Positions 1-12,000 of a stretch of DNA of 64,000 bases are shown here, piece after piece. The position numbers were made by a program, and so were the translations under genes. This stretch comes from Dreissena polymorpha (Eukaryota; Mollusca; Bivalvia; Myida; Dreissenidae), in the NCBI RefSeq assembly GCF_020536995.1, contig NC_068366.1, positions 30,571,390-30,635,389 on the forward strand. Reading direction: 5' to 3'. The notes beneath the pieces are model-generated. The model worked only from the letters and a program-made list of their open reading frames with translations, did not search any database and had not been told where the DNA came from. Position 1 is the stretch's first letter. Every line of letters starts with the position of its first letter.

Positions 1-110
1 CCTGACAAGACTGAGAGACGCGCAGACTGTGTGGGCTAAAGCTATGATGGGCGCATATGGCATAAGACCCATTTTCGCATGACGCGGGTCTTTTAAATCT
101 CATTGCGAGT
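1..110. repeat. Fragment of dispersed repeat (GCATATGGCATAAGACCCAT)
   Basis: Contains GCATATGGCATAAGACCCAT. The same block recurs inverted at 41700-41760, 43497-43545 and 53196-53235, and resembles part of the 41-bp satellite monomer at 43.6-49.2 kb. Confidence 0.6.
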
Positions 111-453
111 AGTAAATGGCACATTTTAGCACAAGTCATTTCGATATAAATTGAATTTACAAAAGCAAATATAGCAAACTGGCAAATAATGGTAGCATAT
201 TCAGGCGTTCAGAAACGATCTTCAGACGTGCTTACCGAGTAAGCAAACATTTGCGGTGAGATAATTAAACGATTTTCCCTCGACATGACATTGTACTATT
301 TCGGTAGTGTTTTTTGAATGTTAAATTATGATATCTGTACAGGTGGCCGTCCTCTGTCTGCACAGGCTTCAGGTTTAGTGCCGTTTGCTGCTCATCAGTA
401 TCTAAGGGTTGGAGATGAAGCCTTTAAATTTGAATCTAGTAAAAAGGTCTTAA

Positions 454-973
454 AGGGGCCGTCCAACAGATTTTGGCATGTATTGAAGCTTGTCATTAAA
501 TGCTTCATATTGATAAATTTAAAAATTTGAACTAAAAATCTCCAGTAAAAATACAACAAGAAAACAATTTCAAAAAAGAAAAAAGTAACCCTCCCCAACA
601 GGGCTCGAACCACTGACCCCTGGAGTCCTGGAGTAAACAGTCTCCCGTCTAGACCACTCGATCATCCATGCTCACGCTTAGAACATACATATTTTTTACC
701 TATATAAGCAATCCCCGTAGTATCCCAAAATAAAACGACAACAACAGAACTTTCCAAATTATTCAATCGTTTCGCGTCGCACGACGCTTTATAATTTTCA
801 GGTTTTCAAATCATCAAAAGATGCATATAATAGATATTTAAGAGCATGGTAAATGGTCAGTATTACTAGTTCCTAAAAATTATCATAACTAAAACGAAAA
901 TTTTCGAATCTGAAACAACCTTTTTTTTTATTTTGTCAATTTACCAAAACGTGAAATCTGTTGGACGGCCCCT
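454..973 (-). mobile_element. TTAA-flanked MITE-like element with internal tRNA-like core (copy 1)
   Basis: A 520-bp element flanked by TTAA on both sides (450-453 and 974-977). Terminal inverted repeats are AGGGGCCGTCCAACAGAT and its complement. A tRNA-derived segment (minus strand, about 668-593) has A-box-like GAGTGGTCTAGACGGG and B-box-like GGTTCGAGCCC. A full-length relative lies at 49180-49690. No protein is encoded, so it would need a transposase in trans. Confidence 0.8.
593..668 (-). other. tRNA-like segment inside the TTAA element
   Basis: Reads GGATGATCGAGTGGTCTAGA at its 5' side and GTCAGTGGTTCGAGCCCTGT at its 3' side, like Pol III A and B boxes. The clover-leaf stems are poor, so it is a tRNA relic or SINE head and not a working tRNA. 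Confidence 0.6.
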
Positions 974-1529
974 TTAAATTTACTTTCTATGGGACTACAC
1001 ATACGTCAAAATACGTTCCTAAGTGGTAAAGGGTTAAATATGTACCACCACTTCATCTGTTGAGTTGTTCTTATTGCGTTTTGCACCTTTCTGAGATGTG
1101 ATCAGGTGATATGGTAAGGTGTGAAACTTTATTGTTTAGACCATTGGTTGTCGGGATATTGAATCGGATGGATGTGTAGTTCACCTGATTAGGTAAATAT
1201 GAAGTTTTGTTACGTATGCTGTATCGTTGTGTGCTTTGCAATTGAGACGGTGCTTGTGAGAAAGATACGTTTTTTAACTGTGTTTTAGTTAATTGAAAAT
1301 AATACATAATGGAGTTGAAAAACTTGTTGAAACAAAAAAGTTTTAGGTGACTTATTTATATTTATGATGATATTAATGAAAAGGAGCATAACCTAAAAAC
1401 TAATTTACATGTGTTTTATATTCTCCATGAAAAGTATAGGTATTAAACAAGTCACACGTGCGCCTAAATGCGCATGTGTACTTTAACGGATCGTTTTGAA
1501 CTTTCAACACTGTCAATTATCGTAAATGG

Positions 1530-1975
1530 AAGGTTTTCGCGCTGCAACTAATTTGGAATAAATATAGCACATTGTCAGTTGGAACTTTTTAAAACTTAAA
1601 TCAATAGATTTGGACAAAAAAATATCGGGGACAAATTCTTTGTCTGTATCCTATATACGTCGTGGGTGGTATCTCTAACAATTTTTTTTTGTTCAACAGC
1701 TGTCCGTGCATTGGGATAAGCGCAGAAACTCTACATGGACTCTGATACACCATGGCCAACCGCTGAAGGTCACATATACCAGTCTTAATTGTGGATCGTC
1801 ATCTCTGCCATTGCTGTTAATAAAAAGATAAGTGGTATTATTTTTAAAGGTCAAATATGACGTTAGACAGTTTTGCTTTAAGAGATAATTGTGATGTGCG
1901 ATTGTTGTTGACTTCCTATGGTAAGCATTACTGCTGTTGGTATGCAGACATACAACACTGTCCATTCGACTTGAT
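1530..1975. repeat. Duplicated block, copy A
   Basis: About 440 bp shared with 2335-2765 at an offset near 800 bp. Landmarks are CAACTAATTTGGA, TATACGTCGTG, GTTCAACAGCTGTCCGTGCA and CCATTCGACTTGATT. The copies have diverged visibly. No gene is recognised. Confidence 0.75.
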
Positions 1976-2160
1976 TTATAGAGCTAGGACGTTTTAACAT
2001 CGTTGAAGCTCAAACTCGGGCAAGGCTCCTCAGTTTACAGCGAGGGACACACTTTTTTGCCCGCAAGCGTAAACACACTGACGTGGGTCGATGGTGCGAA
2101 AGCGAGTCCGAGTCAGTGTAAACAGTGTTAAAACGCCTTAGCTCTGAAAATCAAGTCTAA
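1965..2160. mobile_element. Short inverted-repeat element
   Basis: Left arm GAGCTAGGACGTTTTAACA (1981-1999) pairs with right arm TGTTAAAACGCCTTAGCTC (2126-2144). The match runs outward through CTTGATTT/AAATCAAG. A 195-bp MITE-like palindrome with no coding content. Confidence 0.65.
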
Positions 2161-2334
2161 TCGATAGCGTTTTCGTTCTGTCTTCGAACAGAAGTACTGT
2201 TTACCAAAGGCAGTAAGCAAGGTCTTGCATTATCTTAACTCTTTTCTCAGTGCTGCAGTATACCAAAATCTCTGACCTTTTGTTAGAAATGGACGTATTC
2301 TAATTTACCTATGTTTGATAATGCGTGTTTATGT

Positions 2335-2765
2335 TATTTATCTTCAACTAATTTGGAAAAATATAGCAAATGGTAATTTGGAACACTTTGCAATTTAATC
2401 AATATATTTGGACACAAATATTGGCGACGTGTTCTTTGTCCATATCTAATATACGTCGTGTTAGTATCTCTAACATAATTTTATGTTTGTTCAACAGCTG
2501 TCCGTGCATTAGGATAGGGACAGGAACTCTACATGGGCTCCGTTACACCATGGTCAACCGCTGAATGTCGCATATACCAGACTGAAGTATGGACCGTCAT
2601 CTCTGCCATTGCTGTGAATTCAAAGATAAGTGATATCATTTTTAAAGGTCAAAGATGACGTTAGACATGTATGCTTAAAGAGATAATTGTGATGTGCGAT
2701 TGTTGTTGACTTCCTTTGCTGATGGTATGCAGACAGACAACACTATCCATTCGACTTGATTAATG
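2335..2765. repeat. Duplicated block, copy B
   Basis: Partner of 1530-1975. It ends in the same CCATTCGACTTGATT sequence where the inverted-repeat element begins beside copy A. Confidence 0.75.
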
Positions 2766-3204
2766 CTGATTGTTTTGCATTTATATGCATTTCTATGCGG
2801 TGTTAATACATTTATCTGCTTTTCAATGTGTGTATTCGGCGGGGGTAAGATCTGATGAAGGTGAAAATAGAGCTTAAAAAGAGCTAATTGTTGATTTTCA
2901 ATAAAGTAGCGTTTAATTTATGTTTAGGTCACTTTACAGTTTTCCGTCAGATGGGACACTAACGCGATCCGGTTTCACTGCTGAAAAAGTGTGGCGCAAC
3001 GTTAACGGATGCCATGAAGATTCCTCAATTTAGACGTTCCGTGGAGGCTGAAAATTGTTGCATATCAAAGAAATTGGAACGACTGAATAATATTTTATAT
3101 ATATGTGTGTAAAAAAAACGTAAAATACAGACACACATGCCTAATTTGTCCATGTATAATAACTATTTATAAGAAAATACATTTTGTTAGATTAACAAGG
3201 AAAA

Positions 3205-4283
3205 TAATGATGATTTGCAAGATGATGATGATAGTGATGGTGGTTGTGGAAATGGTGATAGTGCTGGTGATTGTGGTTATTGTGGTGGTGGTGGTTATGG
3301 TTGTGATGATGGTATTGGCGATGGTGATGATGGCGGTGATGATGGTGGTGAATGTTATGGTGGTGGCGATGCTGTTGTTGATGGTGGTGGTGGTGGTGGT
3401 GATGGTTAAGGTGACGGTGGTGGTGATGGTTGTGACGTAAGTTATGATGATGGTAATGGTGGTTGTGTTGATTGTGGTGTTGGTGATGATGTTGGTGGTG
3501 GTGATGTTGGTGATGATGGTGGTGATGGTGAAGGCGATAGTTGTGGTGTCACAATGGTGATGGTTATGATGTTGTTTGTGATTATGGTGGTGGTGTTGGT
3601 AGTGATTGTGATGGAGGTGGTGGTCGTGTTGGTCGTGATAATGGGGAAGATGGTGATGGTGGTGGTGATGATGATGGTGTTGGTAATGGTAGAGCTGGTT
3701 AAAAGGATTGTGGTCGTGATAATGATGGTAATAGTGGTGATGTTGTTGAAGGGGGCGATGGTGGTGGTGATGGTGGTGGTGATGGTGGTGATTGTGATGG
3801 AAGTGGTGAGGGGCGATAGTGGTAGTGATGGTGGTAATGTTGGTGCTTGTGATGGTAGTGGTGAAGGTGGTAGTAGAAATGGTAATGGTGGTGATGATGG
3901 AGGTAATTTGTCATGTTGTAGCTGATTGTTGGTGTGGCTCTGGTGGTGGTGGTGATGGTGATTGTGGTGGAATTGGTGGTGGTGATGGTGGTGTTGATGA
4001 AGATAAAGGTAGTGATGGTGGTGATTGTGATTGTGATGGTGTTGCTGGTGATGATGATGGTGGTGTTGAAAATGGTAATAGTGGTGATGATGGAGGTAAT
4101 TCGTCATGTTGTTGCTGATTGTTGGTGTGGCTCTGGCGGTGGTGGTGATGGTGATTGTGGTGGAATTGGTGGTGGTGATGGTGGTGGTGATGGAGATATA
4201 GGTGGTGATGGTGGTGATTGTGATGGTGGTAGTGGTGATGGTTGTGGTAATGGTGGTGGTGATGGTGATGGTGATGCTACACG
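3205..4283 (+). repeat. GGT/GAT trinucleotide-rich array
   Basis: About 1.1 kb of imperfect GGT, GAT and GTT triplets with a strong G+T bias on the plus strand. Inside it, a block near 3895-3960 (GTAATTTGTCATGTTG, TTGTTGGTGTGGCTCTGG) recurs at 4095-4165, so about 200 bp was duplicated. Long open frames on both strands follow from the triplet period and are not genes. Confidence 0.9.
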
Positions 4284-5160
4284 TTAATGTCAGTACATGA
4301 AAATGAATAAACAATGAAATCGAAATACATTAAATAAAGCATTTAATTTCAGGCGAAAAATATTAAATATGTTGTAATGCAGTTTGATTGAGAATTTAAT
4401 ACAATGGTCGTTGATACCAATACATTTATTATAATAATTATGATGTTATTCATTCTTTGATATACTCACTGACTTTTCTTTAGCGCCTACTTAGACTTTT
4501 GAATTTTTTAAATATTTTTAATCATAAATGAAGTTTGTGTGAATACTGTATAAAATTATGAGAGATTGTTAATCAATGGCATTTTCCTCTTTGATGTTTT
4601 TTTCTTCAAAATCTCACCATTGTAGACAATTAAAAGTAACCTACATGGGTGTTAGCATTTTTCGTGGCCGGTCGATTGGCCTACGTTGAAAAGTCGAACT
4701 TAATGTCCCGTGGCTGTAAGTAATATTACTTACGTTCAAAGGGCGAACAACTGAAGTGCCTTCAGCGCTTTGATTATTGTGTGCCGACACAATTAAAAAA
4801 ACAACAACATCTATCAATGAAAATATATATCGTTGCTTTATACTGGCGACAATATAGGTGGTGAAAGAACATTAAATCATGAAAGAGACCTGTATTCATA
4901 AAATATATCAATTGCAAACAATTATGTTGTACTTACACATATTTAGACATTGATAATCGTCGGAATCAAAATTGAGTTGACACAGCGTTGTCGTGTCTAT
5001 GTTCAATCAGTTTATGCCATTATCAACAGCTTTAGCCAGATTTAGTTTTAACCTATTTAATTTTGGCTTGATTGCATCAAAAGCATGAGGCTTATTGAGA
5101 CATTGTCGAATCCGTGTCCTGGTAGGACTAGTACTTGATGTATTTTAGGGTGACATTTAG
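4284..5160. other. Gene-free AT-rich stretch
   Basis: No convincing open frame, RNA gene or recognised repeat was seen. Confidence 0.5.
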
Positions 5161-5284
5161 AAACGTTTGAGATCGAACAAGAGACCTCCTGGTCGTTAGG
5201 CGTCCACCATATCTTCTATGCAACGGTTACTTCGTTATCTTTTATTTCCAGATGCTGAAAAATACCGCTAAAGCACACATTGTT

Positions 5285-5445
5285 TGAGGTCGAGGTAATG
5301 TAGCGGATGAGGTGTCCGCCAAGCGATCGAGAGTTCGTGGGTTCGCTCCCGACTTGGGGAGCGTTCTCATTATCTCCTCGATAGACACCAAGTACTGGTT
5401 CTTCCCAGGAAACGGGCTCGACAGTGTCCATATCTGCCTATAATA
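5285..5445 (+). mobile_element. tRNA-derived SINE with conserved core
   Basis: tRNA-like head with GGATGAGGTGTCCGCC (A-box side) and GTGGGTTCGCTCCC (B box). The core is GACACCAAGTACTGGTT, then CCCAGGAAACGGGCTCGA. A second copy lies at 38350-38520. The core resembles deeply conserved metazoan SINE central domains, from memory. Confidence 0.7.
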
Positions 5446-5459
5446 AGCCTCCGTGTAAT

Positions 5460-5958
5460 TGTCAGTAATTGACTGTAGGAAGTACGTAGTTGAAGTATAT
5501 TAGATCTAGCAGCCTTTTGTGTCATCAACAAAACGAATTGCATAAAATTGTTTTCCTTTTGGTAATTAGTTAAGGGTCACCACCTGTATTAAGAATAACC
5601 GAACAGTTCCACCGTGCACTTAACACGCTTTGTTGCTAATAACTAGTTTTAATAAGTTGGTTTTAATTATTATATTAATGCTCTCTAAACTGTCCGACAT
5701 GCGCCTGTCCACTTCGAATTGTAGTAGTATTTTTACCTTAAGCAGTTTATATATAAATCATATACAGAATACAACAACATGTTTTCTTTCGCCTTTTACT
5801 CGGAATAAGTTTACTAAACGACATTTGAAGTTAAATGGCGGACTGCGTCCAAATCCATGTATTATTCGGATATGTATTCAGACCGATAGGATTTCTGACC
5901 ATTTCGACTTTACTGCTGCTCATTAGAAAATTGTGTTGAAAAATGAGACAACTGTAGA
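5460..5958 (+). promoter_or_regulatory. Putative PPIL4 promoter and 5'UTR
   Basis: Directly upstream of the PPIL4 ATG, bounded on the left by a SINE. No clear TATA box or CpG-rich stretch was seen, so this is positional inference only. Confidence 0.3.
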
Positions 5959-6028
5959 ATGGCAGTCTTAATAGAAACGTCTCTCGGGAATTTGACAGTT
6001 GATCTGTTTACTGAAGAAAGACCTTTGT
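5959..6028 (+). CDS. PPIL4: PPIL4 coding exon 1
   Basis: Encodes [20 protein letters not shown] and RPL, the first beta strands of the cyclophilin fold. The donor GTAAAT follows at 6029. It ends one base into a codon, completed by exon 2 to give Cys. The ATG context is good (A at -3, G at +4). Confidence 0.92.
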
Positions 6029-9000
6029 GTAAATCTCTTCATTTATTTATCTTTTAATTAGCAGTCTGGTTTAAGTAACGTTTTGATACCTTTAATTGAA
6101 ACATAATTGATATACTTCGCATAGATGTCGGATGAATGTTTTCGGACATTTTTTATTCAAATCAGTACAACTGATACATAATGGTACAATTGTTTGGGAT
6201 TTTCCGGACCTTGAATAGTTCATAATCACACCAAGTACAAATTCCGACATGCAAAGAAAGTAATGTATGTCATTAGAAATATTTTTTTTTCTTTTCCAAA
6301 AGCAGTACTCTGTGAAATTTCAAAGGACAGGTGCAGGTAAAAAGTGATGTTATGCATGCAACTAGTTGCAATAGACCAACTTCTAGCTTTTGACTCTCCA
6401 GGTCACTGAGGGTTGCAACTGGAAAAGGCATTTTCATGTAAACTATTGCTCGATCGGACATTGTCCGCTTGGGTACTAAAAAAAGTTAAATGTACCCCGG
6501 GTACAGAAACTATACTGAAACATACCCGTGCATTTTAATGCTTAAGTGGTCATTGTTGACTATTTTTTCAAATCAGCTATTTGCATATTTATGTCAATAC
6601 TCTGTAAATGGGCCTCAATATTATCGTAACTTCTCAAAAAAAGCATGTTGATAAAGTTTTTTTTCAAAGAGAATTTTGTTTTTTTATTCTGTAGCGCGTT
6701 TTACATCATCAGATTTTGGGCATGAATAAAAATCAGTTACAGTCTTAATTGGCTGGAAACCTGTAAGTCTATTTTCTGTACGCGGGGTACATTTAAGTAT
6801 AATTAAGAGTACCAGGGATACATGTAAGTAGTACCCGAGCTGACAATGACCAATAAAGCTAAACTATCTGTTTAGTTTGAGATTCAAACTGCACTTTAAT
6901 TGGTAAAATGAGCCGGGTCAAATGTTTTCTTGCATAAATAAACACAATGATATTGTAATTATGTCCTTTTTGCATAAACTAAAAACTGTTTGCACAACTG
7001 GAGCTATGTTAAAATTTTATTGGGATTGAAATGTTTAAAAATAAATTGTTTTTATGCGCTCACCTGAGCACAACGTGCTCATGATGAGCTTTTGTGATCG
7101 CCTTTCGTCCTTCGTGCGTCATCAACATTTTGCCTTGTGAATACTTCAGAGGCCACATTTATTGTCTGATCTTCATGAAATTTGGTCAGAAAATTTGTCC
7201 TATTATACCTCGACTGAGTTCGAAACTGGGTCATGCTGGGTCAAAAACTAGGTCACTAGGTCAAAAAAAGGAAAACCTTGTGAACACTGTAGAAGTCACA
7301 TTTTAGGCCCAATCTTCATGTAACTTTGTCAAAATGTTTGTCTAAGTGATATGTTGGTTGAGTTCAAAAATGGTTCCAGTCCATTGAAAAACATGGCTGC
7401 CAGGGGGCGGGGCAGTATTCCTTATATGGCTATAGTGAAACCTTGTGAACACTCTAGAAGTCACAATTTTTGCCCAATCATCATGAAACTTGGTCAAAAC
7501 ATTGGTTTCATTGATATCTCGGACGAGTTTGAAAATGGTCCAGATCGGTGAAAAAACATGGCCGCCAGGGGGCGGGGCAGTTTTCTCTATATGTTATAGT
7601 GAAAACATGTGAACACTCTAGAAGTCACATTTTTGGTGCAATCTTCATGAACTTTGGTCAGAACATGTGTTTTCTGGATAATGACGGTTGAATTTTGAAA
7701 ATGGTTTGGATCGGTAAAAAAACATGGCTGCCAGAGGGGGGGAGGTCATTTTCCTTATATTTATATAGTAAAAAAAGCTTGTTAACACTCTAGAAGTCAC
7801 ATTATTTGCCTAATCATCATAATATTTTTTCTAAACAACCCCTTTATAGATATCTCGGATAAGTTCGCAAATGGTCATGATGGGTGAAAAAACATGGCCG
7901 CCAGGGGGTGGGGCAGTTTTCTCTATATGTATATAGTGAAAACAAGTGAACAGTCTATAAGACACATTTTTTGCCGAATCTTCATGAAATTTGGTCAGAA
8001 CATTTGTTTCCTGTGTAGTAAAGTTTTGTTTTATTATGTCATTACGGCTAAAACACGGTATAGGTGCTCATAAGGGAATTTTCATGTTATATGCATGAAA
8101 AAGAAAAAGTAAACACGATAAGAACCAATATTAAAGATTGGTAAGCCTGGCATATACCTCTCTTACTTTCCTGAAAATTTCAAGAGATTTGTGTAACCCA
8201 TTCTTGAGATATGCATGGAAACAAGCTCTAAAAATGGCCATTTTTTAGCGTTATGCAGTCTCACTCGAAAAAAGCTTGAATATAAAATAGAGAATTCTCG
8301 AAATATCATACTGAAATTGTGCATTTATTGGTCTAGTTTTATTCAGAATTCTATCCTGCAAATGTTGCTTCTTGAATTAAAGAAATCGGTAAAATATTAT
8401 GGATTTTATGAGCAAAATACCGTCAGTAGAAATTTTGTTTCAACACTGAAATTCAAACACTAATCTGTTGTTATATGCCAACATTGTGTACAAAATGACA
8501 TTAATTATAACTTTTATTGACATCTAGAACTCGACTGTATATTATAGTAAGTAGTTAAACCATTTAAATCACATTTCCAGCAAAGATATTCGAATGAGAG
8601 CTTGTTCTTTGTCAAACTTATCAGTTCTAAATTTTGTAGTGTCTGTAACCTTTACAAGTTTATATGGCAATAATTTTGTTGTTTCATTATGGAAAAGTAT
8701 AAATCCTACATTGGCTCATGTGTACCCATGTGATGTCCAAGTTGGCCAAAATTGGTGGTGCTGTATTGTACCATTAAAAAACAGCAACTCAATAAAAAAA
8801 GTTACAGACACTACAAAAATGTGTAAAAAATGAAGGAAAAAACTACCTGTTCTATTTCTCATAAATATTTTGTTTTACTCATGGGAAACTTCCATCTTTT
8901 ATGTTGGAATGTTACATCATACATTGTGCAATAGATTAATGTGCAAAAAAGGTAAAGCAAGACCTCTTGGGATGAAATATTGTAAGCATTCTTGTGGAAT

Positions 9001-12000
9001 TATTTTATGAACAATTTATTTAGGAACAATATAACCTGATTTTCTTTTTCTAAAATGATTTATCTAAATATGTCTGTGTTCTTTACGATGATACAACCCT
9101 TTAATATGGAGAGAAGACAAGAGCAGACCTCTTGTAATGACTCAGGTATGTATCTACCATTTTGATTATGCTACGCTAAAATTCGTAGTGTCTGTAACCA
9201 CTAACTTCCTTCTGTAAGCCTTAAACCTTTTTTGTAATATGTGAGTAAAATGAAACAAAATTGTATTTTGTATTACATTGCTGATGTCTAAGGTGCATTA
9301 TTTAGACATTTTCTGTCTGAAATTTGAAATATTTATCATAATAATGTAAATAAATTGTCTTCATAGTGTAGCTTTCTATAAACTGGCATTTTTTCAATTA
9401 TCTCCTAGAATATGCAATTGGAAACATAGTTTTTTGCATTAAATATCATGAGAACAGTAAATCCAAACAAAACCATTTGAGAATTTACTGAGATCAGACA
9501 CAATATCAAACAGTTTGTTTTGATGGTCATATGGTTACAGACTCTACAATGCCTACACATTTAACTTATTATTGTTCATGTTATCAAAGAGCATATGAAA
9601 TCATTTTTAAAGCTAAAGTGATGAGTTTTAACCATGTCTGAAGTAACTTCTGTTTTTTACTTTGATCCAAATGCTGCATTTAATCATTTCCTTTGCTTAT
9701 GAATGGATCAATGAAGACATGCGCACTGTATGCTTTACACTACATGCATATAAATTTACATTCTTATACTTTAATTAGTAGCAGAAACTTTGAAGAAAGG
9801 AAAATGAATTTTGTTTCCGTTCTTGTTTCAGGAAGCAAAGATAAATCAAGCAAAAAAGAAGATATAGAGGATATTTGTTGGATTCGGTGGATTATCGATT
9901 TTAATTCACGAGTGATCATAAAAAATATATTTTTTCTATGATCACGAGTGAATTAAAATCGATATTCCACCGAATCCAACAAATTTTCTTTTTATTTTAT
10001 GCTTTTTTTTACAGTTTATATACATTTTTAAAGAGTTTAACTAAAGAATTTCGCTGCGATAATGACGTCATTTCGTAAAACAATGACGTCATTTCACAGG
10101 AAACAGTGAAAATTATCGATAATTTTCACTGATAATTTTCACTGTTTGAAACAGTGAAATGATCAGTTTTAATTCACTGATATTTCTCTATAAACCACCG
10201 GAAAGCTTAAAATAAAAAATAAGACTATGTTTGGCTGCATGAAGGTTAAGCATTGGGAGAACAAACGAAAATATTAGAAGCTAAAATACAACTATGATGC
10301 CTTCATAGCTGCTAGGCTAGAGCAAAAGAATGGAATCAAAGGACATTTTAGTGTTTGCTTTGGAACAGAAATCAGATTGAAATACATTTATTTTGAAAGT
10401 TAAGCAAATTTGGCCTGGAAGAGATGACTGTTTTCAGGAATCAATAGATGTCATCTTGTTTATAGCGCACAAGATCCAGAGATATTATTGAAAGTGGACT
10501 TCGCAAATTCAAATTCAGTGCAAACATTACTTAAAGCTTAAACTTCTCTGTGATTATCTTGATAGCTAGAGTAACAAGGGGTTATAAATACATCACTGAT
10601 TTGCTGCTTGCAAAATTACTTTTTTTTTTACACTGAAATGTTTGGAAAGTTTTCCGCACATTATTTGGTAATGCTTATTGCTGCATAATGAAATTCTAGA
10701 TTATATTAATTTGAAACTCTATACAGGTGTGCCAATTTATATGAGATGCCAAACTCATAATGTCAGATTAGTCTTCTTTGACTTGTATGTGCCCAGCACT
10801 GAGAATTGTCAAGCTACACTGTACACGTCTCCTGGACAGCTATTGTTACCCCATGTGTAGTGTCTGTAACCAACTCAGATCATGTACACAAAAAATGTGT
10901 TTTAACTAAAATTCTAACAGATCAAAAATCATTTGATATAATGTTCAAGTCACTGTTTTTATTTAACTTGCTTTTATAGTGCATTTTTTAATGCTTTATG
11001 CCATTATGCAACTGTTTTTGGAATCATATATTTTGGTAGTGTCTGTAACCAAACTTATGAGCATGCAATTCTACCTTTTATGAAAACTTATGCTTTTTCA
11101 AACCAATTGTTTTGATTTATTTTGTTTGAATATACTTCCTGGTTTCAGACAAATGCCTAATTAGATATCTTGTGGGTCTATAATAAAAGTTATAGAAAAG
11201 TTTCTTGCTTGGTTCTCTTTTGGTCTGATACCTGATTAATTAATGCTTTGATTTTTTTTGTTAAGATAGTAATCACTTTTGGTTTTTTGCTTTATTTCAA
11301 CAGTTTATAACCTGTAGTTGATGTTAAAGGAAAACTATCTGAAGTTTTGAAGTTCTGCTATGTTTTTCTTGCATGTTATATGACTAGTGTAGTGTCTGTA
11401 ACTTGTATTATACCATAGGATGAAAATGTTAGATACAAAAATAATGCATGCATGATCAAATAAAATTCAACTTGATTTGAGTAGGGGATACCTTGAGCTT
11501 TAAAAATAACACCAAGGAAATGCTGTATCTACAATTTCAATTTTTTAGGTGAGTGAGACTACTATGAGCACAAATACCGTGTTTTAGCCGTTAGTATGTA
11601 ACATTAACTGTATTATGTAATTTTTCATAACACAGTATTTTCATAATTAACATAACTGTTTTAGTCATTAGCACTTATGATCAGCCTATTTTCACAGTGT
11701 TTTGCATTTATATATGCATTCATTTGCATATTTGAAGATTTTATATTGTTTTGCTTTTATATATGCAGTCATTTGCATATTTGAAGATTTTATAGTAATA
11801 GTTTTATAGTTATTTGACCATTTGAATATTTGTTTAATAGTATATGTCATTTGTATATTTGTTTATTGTTGTAGGGTTTCATGATCTTGTATAGCTACAC
11901 TTGATGTCTGTTTTCTTGTCAATCTCTGGCAATATGATATTTAGGGGTAACACAATCTTAGTTGTAAATGCAATATTATACAACATATTTACATCACTTA

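Larger units (their letters stand above)
350..1036 (+). repeat. TTAACCCTT-family dispersed element, split by a younger insertion
   Basis: Left part 350-453 (GTTTGCTGCTCATCAG then AAGCCTTTAAATTTGAATC) and right part 974-1036 (GGGACTACACATACG, AAGGGTTAA end) match continuous copies at 22620-22860 and, inverted, at 62463-62707. The break lies exactly at a TTAA. Confidence 0.75.

Noticed and set aside
3442-4314. 290-codon Thr/His/Ser-rich frame on the minus strand of the GGT/GAT array, and the plus-strand frames there
   Set aside because: Triplet repeats stay open in several frames at once; composition follows the repeat, not a protein.
9693-9941. 82-codon frame with Lys-rich segment as a possible transposase fragment
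   Set aside because: No recognisable transposase motif, and its end runs into a hairpin element.
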